Positions 1 through 9,018 of a DNA stretch of 55,599 nt are shown here, piece by piece. Source of the DNA: Actinomadura kijaniata NBRC 14229 (GTDB lineage Bacteria > Actinomycetota > Actinomycetes > Streptosporangiales > Streptosporangiaceae); the NCBI RefSeq assembly GCF_001552175.1, contig NZ_BCQR01000068.1, forward strand, positions 1 through 55,599, in the 5' to 3' direction. The stretch's first letter is position 1. Each line of letters opens with the position of its first letter. A program made the position numbers and the translations under genes. A model generated the notes under the pieces. It made no database searches, was not told the origin of the DNA, and saw only the letters and a program-made list of their open reading frames with translations.

Positions 1-1064
1 GTGCGCGCCAGCTGGGGCAGGCTCGCGCCGCGCGCCCGCATCAGCGCCAGCGCGGGCCGCAGCCGCTCGGTGAACAGCCCGGCGGTCAGCAGCAGCGCCC
101 CCGCCATGACCGCGACCAGTCCGCTGAACGCCAGCCCGAGCAGCACCTCGGCGGTGCGTGCGCGTGCGGTGTACCCGCCCAGCAGGGCGCCGAGGCCGCT
201 GTCGAGCCGCCATGTGCCGCCGATCCCGGCGGCGGGCAGCCGCCCGCCGAGGGCCTGGAGGTCGGCCGGGACGCGGGCGGCGCGCTCGGCGGTGACGCGG
301 TCGGCCACGACCGGGTACCGCCAGGTGTAGGTGAAGGCGCGCGTCCCATCCGCGGCCAGGCGCGCGAGCGCGGCCTCGTCGAACAGGACCTCCGCGGCCT
401 CCCAGATCATGCCGGTCCGGTTGTCGGTGCGGCGCTCGGTCCGCAGCGCCATCCGGTGGGCCCGCCAGAACGGGTCGGCGGGGTCCGCCGCCTCGTACAG
501 GCCGCTGATCCGCGCCTGGATCCGCGGCTCCTCCCCCGCGACCAGGGCGAAGCGGCTGCCCACGGTGTAGCCGAGCCGGTCGGCGACGGCCTTGGACAGG
601 CCGATGGCGACCGTGCCGTCGTCCCCGGTGGCGGGGGCGGTCCCGGCGACGTAGCGGACGCGCGTCTCGACCTCCGGGGACCAGGTCGGGAGAAGCCTCG
701 CGGAGTGCGGGGCCTTCGGGTCGGGCCTCGACTCGGCGAGGGCGACGACGGTCTCGGGCCGGTCCACGATGTCGCGGACGGCGGGCGGCATGAGGGTCCG
801 CCAGACCCGGGTGCGCTGGTCGAGCGCGGCCCGGTCCAGGGCGAGGGCGCTCCTCTCGGAGGCGGGCACCCGCGCCGACAGCCGGATGTCGGAGTCGCCG
901 CCGGCGGCCGCGGCCGCCGCCGCCCGGTCCAGGTTCGCGGCCGTCGCGGCCGGAAGGACCACCGTCAGCACCGCGGTGACCAGCGTCAGCGCCGCCAGCG
1001 CCAGCAGCGGGGCCGTCTGGGCGCGCAGCAGCCGGAGCCCCGGCCCGCCGGAGAGGGGTCCCAT
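1..1064 (-). CDS. FtsX-like ABC transporter permease, 3' end beyond window
   Basis: The frame opens with ATG at 1064 and stays open to the left edge, giving the first 354 residues of a larger protein. A hydrophobic first helix (about residues 18-40, rich in Leu/Ala/Val) is followed by roughly 250 residues of soluble, extracytoplasmic-type sequence. A second membrane region then starts (about residues 315-340) and leads into RALMRARGASLPQLA-like sequence, the cytoplasmic 'MRARGAS' stretch typical of MacB/FtsX permeases, which also occurs in the neighbouring permease. Only 2 bp separate it from the stop of the upstream permease, so the two are very probably co-transcribed and coupled. An ATPase partner is expected beyond the left edge. 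The substrate cannot be told from sequence; export of lipids, peptides or antibiotics is usual for the family. Confidence 0.85.
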   Translation of the reverse strand, partial: MGPLSGGPGLRLLRAQTAPLLALAALTLVTAVLTVVLPAATAANLDRAAAAAAAGGDSDIRLSARVPASERSALALDRAALDQRTRVWRTLMPPAVRDIVDRPETVVALAESRPDPKAPHSARLLPTWSPEVETRVRYVAGTAPATGDDGTVAIGLSKAVADRLGYTVGSRFALVAGEEPRIQARISGLYEAADPADPFWRAHRMALRTERRTDNRTGMIWEAAEVLFDEAALARLAADGTRAFTYTWRYPVVADRVTAERAARVPADLQALGGRLPAAGIGGTWRLDSGLGALLGGYTARARTAEVLLGLAFSGLVAVMAGALLLTAGLFTERLRPALALMRARGASLPQLAR

Positions 1065-1066
1065 GG

Positions 1067-4000
1067 TCACCGGTCCTCCCCCGCGCGCAGGTCGCCGCCG
1101 AGCCCCCGGCGGCGCAGTGTCCGCAGCAGCACCGCCAGCACCAGCGCGAGGACCGCCGCGATCCCGGCGGCCATGCCCAGCACCGGGGGCCACGGCACGG
1201 CCGGTTCGGCGGCCGGGAACGCGGGCACCGCCTGCGCGGCCCGCACCGACTGCACGGTCTCGCCGACCACCAGCCACGCCACCAGCAGGCCGAGGCCGAG
1301 CCCGCCCAGCAGGCCCAGCGCGACCAGGAACGCCTGCTCGATCGCCAGCATCCCGGCGACCTTCCCGGGCGGCACACCGAGCGCCCGCAGCACCGTGAAC
1401 TCGCGGGACCGCTCGTGGGCGGCGACGACGCCGTTGACGACGAACGCGATCACCGCGAACGCCAGCGCCGCGCCGAACCCGAGCACCAGCGCGCCCTGGA
1501 GCGCCGCGCCGAGCGGGGCGTCCAGCAGGGCGCGGCGCAGCGCGGGCCGGTCGCCCGCCACGGTCCCGAGGCCCGGTTCGGCCCGCACCTCCCGCACCGC
1601 CGGTCCGGTGCGGGCGCGGTCGGCCGCGGCCCACCACTCGCGGGGCTGGAGGCTCTCGGCGGGCGTGCCGTGGAACGCCAGGTGCCGTTCGGCGAGGGTC
1701 GGCAGGTCGAACAGCGCGGCGGGCCGGTCGGGCGGCAGCGTCGGCAGCGCCCGCGCGATCCCGACCACCTCGGCGCGCACGTCGCCGTCGGGGGCGCGCA
1801 GCACCAGGGTGCCGCCGACGCCGACCCGCGCGCGGGACGCCAGATCGTCGGTGATCACGGCGGGGACGGCGGGGCGGCGGTCGGGGGCGGCCGTGTGGTC
1901 GGGCGCGTTCGGGGCGCTCAGCAGCCCGTGGACCGCGGTGCGGAGCAGGCCCCGCCCCTCGGTGCGCGGCGCGGGCCCGATCCGCATCGTCAGCAGCGGG
2001 CGGTCGCCGGTCCCGGCCGTGCCGCCGCCGACCGTGCGGTTGTCCTCCAGGTCCTCGGTGGTGAGGAACGTGTCGACGCGGGCCCAGGAGGGGGCGGTCG
2101 CCGCGCCGGCGTCGCCGCGCGCCCTCTCCAGGGAGAGTTCGAGGCCGTCGGGCGGGGGGTTGCCGTCGTAGGGGAACGTCATGCCGCGCACTCCCAGCGG
2201 GTAGGTGATCCGCCCCTGGGGTCCGGCGAGCGCGGCGGTGTCGATCTCGACGGCGCGGGTGCGCCCGTCGGCGGTGAGCTCGGGCAGGTCGACGCGGTGG
2301 ACCGCGCCGTTGCCGTCGGTGAGCGACACCGAGGTCAGGTACCTCCTGCCCGCCGCCCCGCTCCCGGTCGCCGTCAGCCGCAGGTCCAGCGTCAGCTTGC
2401 GGGGTGTTCCGGGGACGGTGGCGGCCGGGAGCGCCGGGCGTCGCGCCGCGAGGTCCCGCAGCGCCAGCTCGCGGCGCAGGTCGGGGCGGGCGCGCAGCAG
2501 CGGCTGGAGCCGCGCGGCGTCGGCCGCGATCATCGTCGTGGGCACCTGGCCGTAGGTCGCGTCCTGCCGCCGCACCCCGGCCACGCCCGTGACGCCGGGC
2601 AGCGCCGCGTACCGGCCGCCCTGCCCCATCGGCGCGACCGTCCGCGTGTCGTCGGCCGACAGCAGCCGCAGGTCCGTGCCGCTCTGGAAGTCGGCCTGCT
2701 CGACCTGCGCGACCCGCCAGGTCGCCATCGTCGTCACCGACAGCACGCCCACCGCCGTCGCCATGACCAGCAGCAGCGCCGGGCCCGCGTACCGCAGCGG
2801 GCGGCGGCTGACCTGCCGGACGCTGAGCGAGGCGGCCAGGCCCCGGCGGCGGCGCGTGAGGTGTTCGGCGGCGCGGGTGGCGGGCGGCAGCAGCCGCAGC
2901 AGCAGCATCCCGCCGGCCAGCAGCGCCAGCGCCGGGCCGGACACGATGAACGGGTCGACGCCCGCCGTCCCCCCGGCGCCGTAGCGGGTGAGCTGCCAGA
3001 CGCCCAGCGCCGCGACCAGCAGCAGCGCCAGGTCGGCGCCGCCCCGCCGCAGCGCCGGGCCCCGCGTCCCGCCGATCCCGGCCTGCGTCTCGGCGAACGT
3101 GCGCATCGCGCCGCGCAGCGTCGGCACGGTCAGCAGCAGCGCGCACGCGAGCGCCGCGGCGGCCGACACGCCCCACAGCGGCGCGAGCGCCCCGGCGTCC
3201 AGGGTCAGCCCGGCCGCCCGCACGGCCGGGGCCTGTCCCGCCAGCCGCAGCAGCGGCGCGGCCAGCAGCGGGCTGAGCACCGCGCCCGGCAGCACGATCA
3301 CCAGCCACTCGGCCAGGGTCAGCCCGGCGAGCTGGCCCAGCGACGCGCCGCGCATGCGCAGCAGCGCCACCTCGGCGCGGCGCTGGTCGGCCAGCAGCCG
3401 CGCCACCAGCGCCAGCGCGTACCCGGCGAGCAGCACGAGCTGGATGACCGGCATCAGCATCGTGGAGCGGGTCGTGGTGACCGCCGTCTCCAGCTGGCGG
3501 AGCAGCGCGGGCAGCTCGGTCGCGGTGGTGAACGTCGTCCCCGTCTCCCGGCCGAGCCGCTGGAACACCGGGCCGGAACCGTCCAGCCGGGCGCGCAGCG
3601 CGGTCAGCCCGGCGGTGTCCACCCTCCCCAGTCCGGGCAGGACGGTCCAGCGGACCTCGACGCCGCCGCCCATCAGCCGGGACGCGAACGTCTCGGGCCG
3701 CACCACCAGCGGCCCGTAGGTGGTGTAGTCGAGGCGGGTGACGCCCTTGGCGACCAGCGGGTCCCCCTGCCAGAGGGGGTCGTCGGCGCGCAGCGGCGCG
3801 AACAGGCCCACGATCCGGACCCGCACCACCGCGTCCTCGTCGACGCGGCCGCGCATCGTCAGCGTCCGGCCGACCTCGACGCGCATCGCCCGCGCGGCCG
3901 GGGCCGGGAGCACCGCCTGGACCTCCCCGGCCGTGTCCCCGGCCGGGGCGGCGTCGGGCCAGCGTCCCGCGACGAGCCGGACGTGCCGTTCCAGGGAGGT

Positions 4001-4366
4001 GTAGGCGGCGAACACCGCCAGCTCGGGACGCTCGCGCTCCTCCTGGCCGGGCAGGGTGTAGGAGTCGCTGTAGGCGCTGGACTCCAGGTTCAGGGGGAGG
4101 TCGCCGTAGATCTGGCGGAGCCCTCCGACCAGACGTTCCCGCGCGGCGTCGTACTGCCCGGCGGGAACGCGGGCGGCGATCCGGGTCCCGGCCGCCTCGA
4201 ACGGGGCGGCGCCGAGGGTGCGCCGGACGCCCTCGCGGGTGACGGAGCCGGTGTAACCCGCCATGGCGGCCAGCACGGTGATCGCGAACAGCACGGTCGC
4301 GGAGGCCGCGACGACGACGGCGGGCGCCCCGGTCATCCGTCTGGCCACCAGCCCGGGATGCCACAT
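1067..4366 (-). CDS. FtsX-family ABC transporter permease (large, two FtsX modules)
   Basis: A 1,099-residue membrane protein. An N-terminal helix (about residues 14-38) precedes a long extracytoplasmic domain. Three or four helices near residues 300-440 contain the LRMRGASLGQLAGLTLAEW signature, a second extracytoplasmic region follows, and a C-terminal helix bundle from about residue 960 contains FTVLRALGVPPGKV. This is the duplicated FtsX/MacB_PCD layout of actinobacterial permeases. ATG at 4366 is supported by AGGA about 9 nt upstream (AGGATTTGTCCCC-ATG); an in-frame ATG at 4336 is an alternative. It lies 66 bp downstream of the SARP gene on the same strand and 2 bp before the next permease. 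A SARP-like repeat lies in that 66-bp gap, suggesting local control. Confidence 0.9.
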   Translation of the reverse strand: MWHPGLVARRMTGAPAVVVAASATVLFAITVLAAMAGYTGSVTREGVRRTLGAAPFEAAGTRIAARVPAGQYDAARERLVGGLRQIYGDLPLNLESSAYSDSYTLPGQEERERPELAVFAAYTSLERHVRLVAGRWPDAAPAGDTAGEVQAVLPAPAARAMRVEVGRTLTMRGRVDEDAVVRVRIVGLFAPLRADDPLWQGDPLVAKGVTRLDYTTYGPLVVRPETFASRLMGGGVEVRWTVLPGLGRVDTAGLTALRARLDGSGPVFQRLGRETGTTFTTATELPALLRQLETAVTTTRSTMLMPVIQLVLLAGYALALVARLLADQRRAEVALLRMRGASLGQLAGLTLAEWLVIVLPGAVLSPLLAAPLLRLAGQAPAVRAAGLTLDAGALAPLWGVSAAAALACALLLTVPTLRGAMRTFAETQAGIGGTRGPALRRGGADLALLLVAALGVWQLTRYGAGGTAGVDPFIVSGPALALLAGGMLLLRLLPPATRAAEHLTRRRRGLAASLSVRQVSRRPLRYAGPALLLVMATAVGVLSVTTMATWRVAQVEQADFQSGTDLRLLSADDTRTVAPMGQGGRYAALPGVTGVAGVRRQDATYGQVPTTMIAADAARLQPLLRARPDLRRELALRDLAARRPALPAATVPGTPRKLTLDLRLTATGSGAAGRRYLTSVSLTDGNGAVHRVDLPELTADGRTRAVEIDTAALAGPQGRITYPLGVRGMTFPYDGNPPPDGLELSLERARGDAGAATAPSWARVDTFLTTEDLEDNRTVGGGTAGTGDRPLLTMRIGPAPRTEGRGLLRTAVHGLLSAPNAPDHTAAPDRRPAVPAVITDDLASRARVGVGGTLVLRAPDGDVRAEVVGIARALPTLPPDRPAALFDLPTLAERHLAFHGTPAESLQPREWWAAADRARTGPAVREVRAEPGLGTVAGDRPALRRALLDAPLGAALQGALVLGFGAALAFAVIAFVVNGVVAAHERSREFTVLRALGVPPGKVAGMLAIEQAFLVALGLLGGLGLGLLVAWLVVGETVQSVRAAQAVPAFPAAEPAVPWPPVLGMAAGIAAVLALVLAVLLRTLRRRGLGGDLRAGEDR

Positions 4367-4404
4367 GGGGACAAATCCTGGATCAGCGTGATCCGCGGTA
4401 CAAG

Positions 4405-4426
4405 ATCCTTTAAGGATTCGTTACCG
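4405..4426 (-). promoter_or_regulatory. Possible SARP-type operator before the permease operon
   Basis: Read on the minus strand, the gap between the SARP gene and the permease contains CGGTAAC, 4 nt, CCTTAAA: two heptamers on an 11-bp period (4420-4426 and 4409-4415). They match CGGTAAG/CGGTAAG at 7696-7713 at 13 of 18 positions. Eight nt after the second heptamer comes TACCGC, a possible -10. A 13-nt near-palindrome (ATCCTT-T-AAGGAT, 4405-4417) overlaps it and GATCA-GCG-TGATC lies at 4381-4393. SARP proteins are known to bind heptamers on this period; binding here is inferred. Confidence 0.4.
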
Positions 4427-4432
4427 CTCCGG

Positions 4433-7400
4433 TCAACCCAGGGCGGCGAGGTGTTCGGCCGCCGACAGGGCCGCGCCGCGCGCGGCCTCGGCGGCGAACG
4501 CGGCCTCGTCCAGCGTCTCCCGGACGCGGGCGGTGGCGCGGTCGACGTCCTCGCGTTCGGCGGGGCCGGGCGGGATGCCCGCCTCGGTGCGGACGCGTTC
4601 GGCCGCGCCGAGCAGGCGGGCGGCGTGCGCGTGGTCCCCGGCCAGGCTCACCGCGCCCGCCAGGCCCTCCAGCGCGAACGCCTCGTCGCGCGGGGCCGCC
4701 AGCTTGATCGCCACCGCCAGGGCGTCGCGCTGGTACGCCAGCGCCGTGGCCGCGTCGCCGCGCAGCTCGGCGATGTGCCCGAGGCCGACCAGGATCAGCC
4801 CCAGGAACAGCGGCGGCGGCTCGTCGCCGTCCAGGGGCGGCAGCAGCTTCAGCATCGTGCGGAAGCGGTCCTCGGCCCGGGCCAGCTCGCCCCGGCGGCG
4901 CTCCACCAGGCCGAGGCCGAGTTCGGCGAACGTCATCGCGGCCAGGTTGCCCTGGTCGGCGGCCGTGCGGTGGGCGCGGTCGAGCAGCTCGGCGGCCCCG
5001 TCGTAGTCGGCGCGCAGCAGCGCGACCCAGCCGAGCCAGGCCAGCCGGATCGTGACCTGCGGCCACAGCCGCAGCTCCCCGGCCAGCCGCAGCCCCTCCT
5101 CGCCGAGGCGCTGGGCGCGGTCGTAGTCGCCGGTCAGCTCGGCGTGCCCGGCCAGCCACTCGGACGCGTGGAGGCGGCCCCAGCGGTCGCCGAGCCGGGT
5201 GAACAGGCGCAGCGCGCGGTCGGCGTCGCGCTCCAGCGCGGCGGGGTTGCCGCGCGCGTGGCCGTGCTTGGCGCGCAGGGTGAGGGCGGCGGCGGTCCCC
5301 CACTCGTCGCCCGCCTCCTCCAGCGTCGCCAGCACCGGGGCGAGGTCGGCGGCACCGTCGTCCACGTCGTCGAGCTCCGAGCCCGCGTCCAGCAGGAACC
5401 AGCGGGCGCGGGCGCGCGCCACCGGGTCCTCGACGGCGTCCAGGGCCGCCAGCGCGGCGGCGCGGCGGGCGGGCCAGTCGTCGCGGTCGCCCTGCAGGAC
5501 GGTCAGCGCGGTGCGGTGGACGAGGGCGAGGGCGCGTCCGGACGGCGGCCCGGCGTCCAGGTCCAGCGCGGCGGTCAGCGAACGGCGAGCCTCCGACCAG
5601 CGACCCCGCAGGAACCAGTACCAGGTCAGGGCGTTGGCCAGGCGCAGCGCGGCGTCGGCGTCCCGGTCGGCGACGGCGCCGTCGAGGGCGGCGCGCAGGT
5701 TCGCCGCCTCGGTGTCCAGCTTGTCCAGCCACCGGGCCTGGTCGTGTCCGTGCAGGTGGGGCGCGGCGCGTTCGGCGAGGGCGAGGAAGTGGGCGCGGTG
5801 CCGGGCGCGGACGGTCGCGTGCTCGCCCGCCTCGTGCAGCCGGTCGGCGCAGTAGGCGGCGACCGACTCCAGGAGCCGGTAGCGCGGCTCGTCGCCGGGG
5901 CGTTCGGCCATGACGACCAGGGAGCGGTCGACCAGCCGGACCAGGATGTCGAACACGTCCTCGTCCAGGTCGGCGCAGACCGCCTCGGCGGCGTCGGGGT
6001 CGCAGCCGTCGGCGTGCGCCGACAGGCGGCGCAGCACGGCGCGCTCGGGCTCGGCCAGCAGGTCCCAGCTCCAGTCGATCATCGCCATGAGGGTCTGCTG
6101 GCGGGGCGGCGCGCCCCGGTGGCCGGTCGCCAGCAGGCGGAACCGGTCGTCCAGCCGCTCCACCAGGCCGCGCACGCCGAGCGCGCGGACGCGGGTGGCG
6201 GCCAGTTCGAGGGCGAGCGGGATGCCGTCCAGGCGGCGGCACAGCGTCGCCACGTCGGGCGCGGTGGTCGCGTCCAGCCGGAACGAGCGGGAGGCGGCCC
6301 GGGCGCGGGCGGTGAACAGGCGGACGGCGGCGGCGTCGGCGAGCGCCCCGGGATCGGCGTCGCGGGAGGGGACCTCCAGCGGCGGGACGTTCCAGACGGT
6401 CTCGCCGGGCAGGTTGAGGGGTTCGCGGCTGGTCGCCAGCACGCACAGGCGGCGCGCGCCGGACCGGATCCGCGCGACGATGTCGGCGACCGCGTCGATG
6501 ACGTGCTCGCAGTTGTCGACCAGCAGCAGCGCGCGGCGGTCGCGCAGCGCGTCGGCCAGGTGCGCCAGCGGGTCGCCGGGCTCGGCCTCGCGCACGTCGA
6601 GCGCCGCCATGATCCCGTCGATCAGCTCGGGTCCGGCGGTACGGTCGAACGCCGTCAGGTCCACCTGCCAGATCCCGTCGGGGAACCGGTCGGCCAGGCC
6701 CTCGGCGACCGCGAGCGACAGCCGGGTCTTGCCGACGCCGCCGGGTCCGGTGAGGGTGACCAGGCCCCCTTCGGCGAGCAGGCTCCGGATCTCGGCGACG
6801 GCGTCGTCGCGGCCGATCAGCTCGGTGGCCGGGACGGGGAGGGTGCCGCGCGGGCCGGTCTCGACGCGTTCCGGCGCGGACCGCCGCGGCTCGCTGTGGG
6901 TGAGGATCGACTGGCGGAGCGCGGCCAGCTCGGGGCTGGGGTCGAGGCCCAGCTCCTCGGCCAGCAGGGCGCGGAACTCCTCGTAGCTGTCCAGCGCCTC
7001 GCCCTGGCGGCCGGACCGGTACAGGGCGCGCATGTGGGCGGCGCGCAGGCGCTCGCGCAGCGGGCCGTCCGCCAGGACGTCCGCCAGCTCCGCCGGGAGC
7101 CCGTCGTGGCCGCCCAGTTCGAGGCGGGCCTCGGCGTACTCCTCCCAGACGGTGAGCCGCAGTTCGGTCAGGCGCGCGACGGCGGGCCGCGCGAACTCCT
7201 CGTCGGCGAAGTCGGCCAGCGCCGGGCCGTGCCACAGCTCCAGGGCGCGTCGCAGTCCGTCGGCGCGTTCGGCGACGGCCGCCGCGCGCCGCGCCGCCGC
7301 GACCGTCTCCTCGAACTCGCGGACGTCGAGCCGGGCCCCGTCGACGTTCAGCCGGTACCCGGCGGGCAGGGACTCGACCAGGACGCGCGCGCCGGGCTCG

Positions 7401-7630
7401 GCGTTCTCCAGGACGCGCCGCAGCTGGGAGACGCGGACCTGCAACGACGACGCCGCGTTGGCCGGGGCCGTCTCCCCCCACAGGTCGTCGATCAGCCGGT
7501 CGGCGGAGACGGGGCGGCCGTCGTTGACCAGCAGGTCGGCCAGCAGCGCGCGCACCTTCAGGCCGGGCACGGCCACCGGCGCGCCGTCGTCGGTCCGGAC
7601 CGCGAGCGGGCCAAGCACCCCGAAACGCAT
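4433..7630 (-). CDS. SARP/AfsR-family transcriptional regulator (SARP-NB-ARC-TPR)
   Basis: A 1,065-residue regulator. An OmpR-like winged-helix DNA-binding domain (about 1-95, with LIDDLWGE) and a bacterial transcriptional activation domain (about 97-245) form the SARP head. An NB-ARC/STAND ATPase follows: GPGGVGKT Walker A near residue 295, then LLLVDNCEHV and TSREPLNLPGE. TPR-like helical repeats fill the C-terminal 400 residues. The architecture equals AfsR-type activators, in which nucleotide and ligand sensing controls DNA binding. ATG at 7630 begins MRFGVLGPLAV, the canonical SARP start; a TTG eight codons upstream (7654) is less likely. Two permease genes follow it, and a divergent flavin reductase/RibD pair lies upstream behind SARP-style repeats. 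No polyketide or peptide synthetase genes are in the window, so it probably controls the adjacent transport and redox genes. Confidence 0.92.
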   Translation of the reverse strand: MRFGVLGPLAVRTDDGAPVAVPGLKVRALLADLLVNDGRPVSADRLIDDLWGETAPANAASSLQVRVSQLRRVLENAEPGARVLVESLPAGYRLNVDGARLDVREFEETVAAARRAAAVAERADGLRRALELWHGPALADFADEEFARPAVARLTELRLTVWEEYAEARLELGGHDGLPAELADVLADGPLRERLRAAHMRALYRSGRQGEALDSYEEFRALLAEELGLDPSPELAALRQSILTHSEPRRSAPERVETGPRGTLPVPATELIGRDDAVAEIRSLLAEGGLVTLTGPGGVGKTRLSLAVAEGLADRFPDGIWQVDLTAFDRTAGPELIDGIMAALDVREAEPGDPLAHLADALRDRRALLLVDNCEHVIDAVADIVARIRSGARRLCVLATSREPLNLPGETVWNVPPLEVPSRDADPGALADAAAVRLFTARARAASRSFRLDATTAPDVATLCRRLDGIPLALELAATRVRALGVRGLVERLDDRFRLLATGHRGAPPRQQTLMAMIDWSWDLLAEPERAVLRRLSAHADGCDPDAAEAVCADLDEDVFDILVRLVDRSLVVMAERPGDEPRYRLLESVAAYCADRLHEAGEHATVRARHRAHFLALAERAAPHLHGHDQARWLDKLDTEAANLRAALDGAVADRDADAALRLANALTWYWFLRGRWSEARRSLTAALDLDAGPPSGRALALVHRTALTVLQGDRDDWPARRAAALAALDAVEDPVARARARWFLLDAGSELDDVDDGAADLAPVLATLEEAGDEWGTAAALTLRAKHGHARGNPAALERDADRALRLFTRLGDRWGRLHASEWLAGHAELTGDYDRAQRLGEEGLRLAGELRLWPQVTIRLAWLGWVALLRADYDGAAELLDRAHRTAADQGNLAAMTFAELGLGLVERRRGELARAEDRFRTMLKLLPPLDGDEPPPLFLGLILVGLGHIAELRGDAATALAYQRDALAVAIKLAAPRDEAFALEGLAGAVSLAGDHAHAARLLGAAERVRTEAGIPPGPAEREDVDRATARVRETLDEAAFAAEAARGAALSAAEHLAALG

Positions 7631-7695
7631 GGGCGGCAGCCTATCCCCCACCAAACGCCCAGATCACCAACTCCCGGAAAGGGCTCGGGACGCCA

Positions 7696-7713
7696 CGGTA
7701 AGGAACCGGTAAG
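7696..7713 (+). promoter_or_regulatory. SARP-like direct repeat in the divergent promoter
   Basis: CGGTAAG occurs twice (7696-7702 and 7707-7713) separated by GAAC, an exact heptamer repeat on an 11-bp period. It lies between the SARP gene and the flavin reductase. A possible weak -10 (GGCATCGT) begins 8 nt downstream on the plus strand, the spacing usual for SARP-activated promoters. This suggests control of the reductase pair and/or autoregulation. That reading is inference from spacing and position; only the repeat itself is seen directly. Confidence 0.5.
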
Positions 7714-7784
7714 CGCTCCCCGGCATCGTGGGGTCATCGCCACGAAGGCGGCGAGGAACAGGGACGACGGAGGGGGCGGACACG

Positions 7785-8378
7785 GTGACGGAACGCGTCA
7801 GGGTCGCGGTCATCATCGGCAGCACCCGGGAGGGCCGGTTCGGGCCCCGGGTGGCCGAGTGGTTCGCCGCCCACGCCCGGCGGCGGCCGGAACTGGACAT
7901 CGATCTGGTGGACCTCGCCGCGACCGGGCTGCCCGAGGCCCTGACCGACCCGTACGCCGACACCGGCGCCCCGCCGCCCGGGCCGGTCCGGGCGCTGGCG
8001 CCCCGGCTCGCCGCCGCCGACGCGTTCGCGGTGGTCACCCCCGAGTACAACCGCTCGATCCCGGCCCCGCTGAAGACCGCGATCGACTGGTTCTACCGGG
8101 AGTGGCAGGCCAAGCCGGTCGCGGTCGTGGCCTACGGGCGCGACTCGGGCGGGGCCCTCGCGGCGGCGCACCTGCGGCAGGTGTTCGCCGAGGTGCACGC
8201 GGTGACCGTGCCCGACGCGGTGCTGCTGCCCCGGTACTGGGAGCTGTTCGCGCCCGACGGCTCGTGGCCCAAGCCGACCGCCGACCGCGAGGCGGCCCTG
8301 AAGACCACACTGGACCAGCTGATCTGGTGGGCGCACGCCCTGCGGGAAGCCCGCACCGCCCGTCCCTACACCGTCTGA
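7785..8378 (+). CDS. NADPH-dependent FMN reductase family flavoprotein
   Basis: A 197-residue flavodoxin-like protein. The N-terminus has the FMN-phosphate loop (VAVIIGSTREGRFGP). Around the middle lies TPEYNRSIPAPLKTAIDW, the conserved PEYN-x-S/G-P-LK-x-DW motif that contacts flavin in the SsuE/YieF/azoreductase-like family. It presumably reduces FMN or quinones with NAD(P)H in the cytoplasm. GTG at 7785 is preferred because GGAGG lies just upstream and the protein then begins at the beta strand; an upstream in-frame start at 7728 would add a low-complexity leader. It sits 28 bp before the RibD/DHFR-like gene, so the two probably form an operon, divergent from the SARP gene. Confidence 0.88.
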   Translation: MTERVRVAVIIGSTREGRFGPRVAEWFAAHARRRPELDIDLVDLAATGLPEALTDPYADTGAPPPGPVRALAPRLAAADAFAVVTPEYNRSIPAPLKTAIDWFYREWQAKPVAVVAYGRDSGGALAAAHLRQVFAEVHAVTVPDAVLLPRYWELFAPDGSWPKPTADREAALKTTLDQLIWWAHALREARTARPYTV

Positions 8379-8406
8379 CCATCGACAACCGCTCACGGAG
8401 GATCCC

Positions 8407-8964
8407 ATGCGCAAGATCATCAACTCGACGTACCTGTCCCTCGACGGCGTGATCGGCCGTCCGGAGGTGTGGACCACTCCGTACTTCGGCGAGGAGGCCG
8501 CCGCGTACGCCCAGGAGACGCTGTTCTCCTGCGACGCGATGATCGCGGGCCGGGTGACCTACGAGGCGTTCGCCGGGGTGTGGCCGTCGATGGAGGAGCA
8601 GACCGGCGAGTTCGGGGTGCGGATGAACACCCTGCCGAAGTACCTGGTGTCCACCACCGTCGACAAGGCCGGGTGGGGCGAGACCGAGATCATCTCCGCG
8701 AACGTCCCGGAGCGCGTCGCCGAGATCAAGAAGGGCGAGGGCGGCGACATCCTCCAGTACGGCTTCGGCCGGCTGTCGCGCACCCTGGTCGAGCACGGGC
8801 TGCTGGACGAGCTGCGGCTGTGGATCCACCCGGTGTTCGCGGGCACCGGCCCGGCCGAGGACATGATCGGGACGTCGGACTTCAAGGCGGCCTTCACGCT
8901 CGCGGACGTGAAGCCGTTCAAGTCGGGCGTCATCGTCGCGACCTACGTCCCGTCGGAGAAGTGA
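8407..8964 (+). CDS. RibD C-terminal/dihydrofolate reductase-like protein
   Basis: A 185-residue single-domain protein of the RibD_C/DHFR-like fold. It begins MRKIINSTYLSLDGV, the usual start of these reductases. It continues with MIAGRVTYEAFAGVWP (the GRxTYE nucleotide-binding turn), ILQYGFGRLSRTLVEHGL (GxGxLxxxL, NADPH binding) and LDELRLWIHPVFAGTG. It is expected to bind NADPH; its substrate is unknown, because free-standing members of this family are mostly uncharacterised. GGAGGATCCC-ATG gives a strong ribosome site. It follows the flavin reductase and ends directly before a strong terminator hairpin, so it closes that transcription unit. Confidence 0.88.
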   Translation: MRKIINSTYLSLDGVIGRPEVWTTPYFGEEAAAYAQETLFSCDAMIAGRVTYEAFAGVWPSMEEQTGEFGVRMNTLPKYLVSTTVDKAGWGETEIISANVPERVAEIKKGEGGDILQYGFGRLSRTLVEHGLLDELRLWIHPVFAGTGPAEDMIGTSDFKAAFTLADVKPFKSGVIVATYVPSEK

Positions 8965-8966
8965 AC

Positions 8967-9001
8967 GGTGCGGGCCCGCCCGAGGGGGGCGGGCCCGCAC
9001 C
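8967..9001 (+). terminator. Intrinsic terminator-like hairpin after the RibD-like gene
   Basis: A perfect 14-bp inverted repeat (8967-8980 and 8988-9001, loop of 7 nt), all G/C apart from two pairs, starts 3 nt after the stop codon. There is no U-tract, as is common in actinomycetes. It lies between convergent genes and can serve both strands. Confidence 0.8.
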
Positions 9002-9018
9002 CCGGTCTCACCCGGGCG

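Noticed and set aside
7630..7654. Upstream TTG start for the SARP gene
   Set aside because: The ATG at 7630 gives the family-typical MRFGVLGPL start.
1415..8452. A 2,345-codon open frame on the plus strand
   Set aside because: It lies opposite the SARP and permease genes, is Gly/Arg/Gln-rich without domains, and arises from high-GC third positions.
4433..9001. A SARP regulator as sign of a biosynthetic gene cluster
   Set aside because: No synthase, synthetase or tailoring enzymes are nearby; only transporters and two small reductases.
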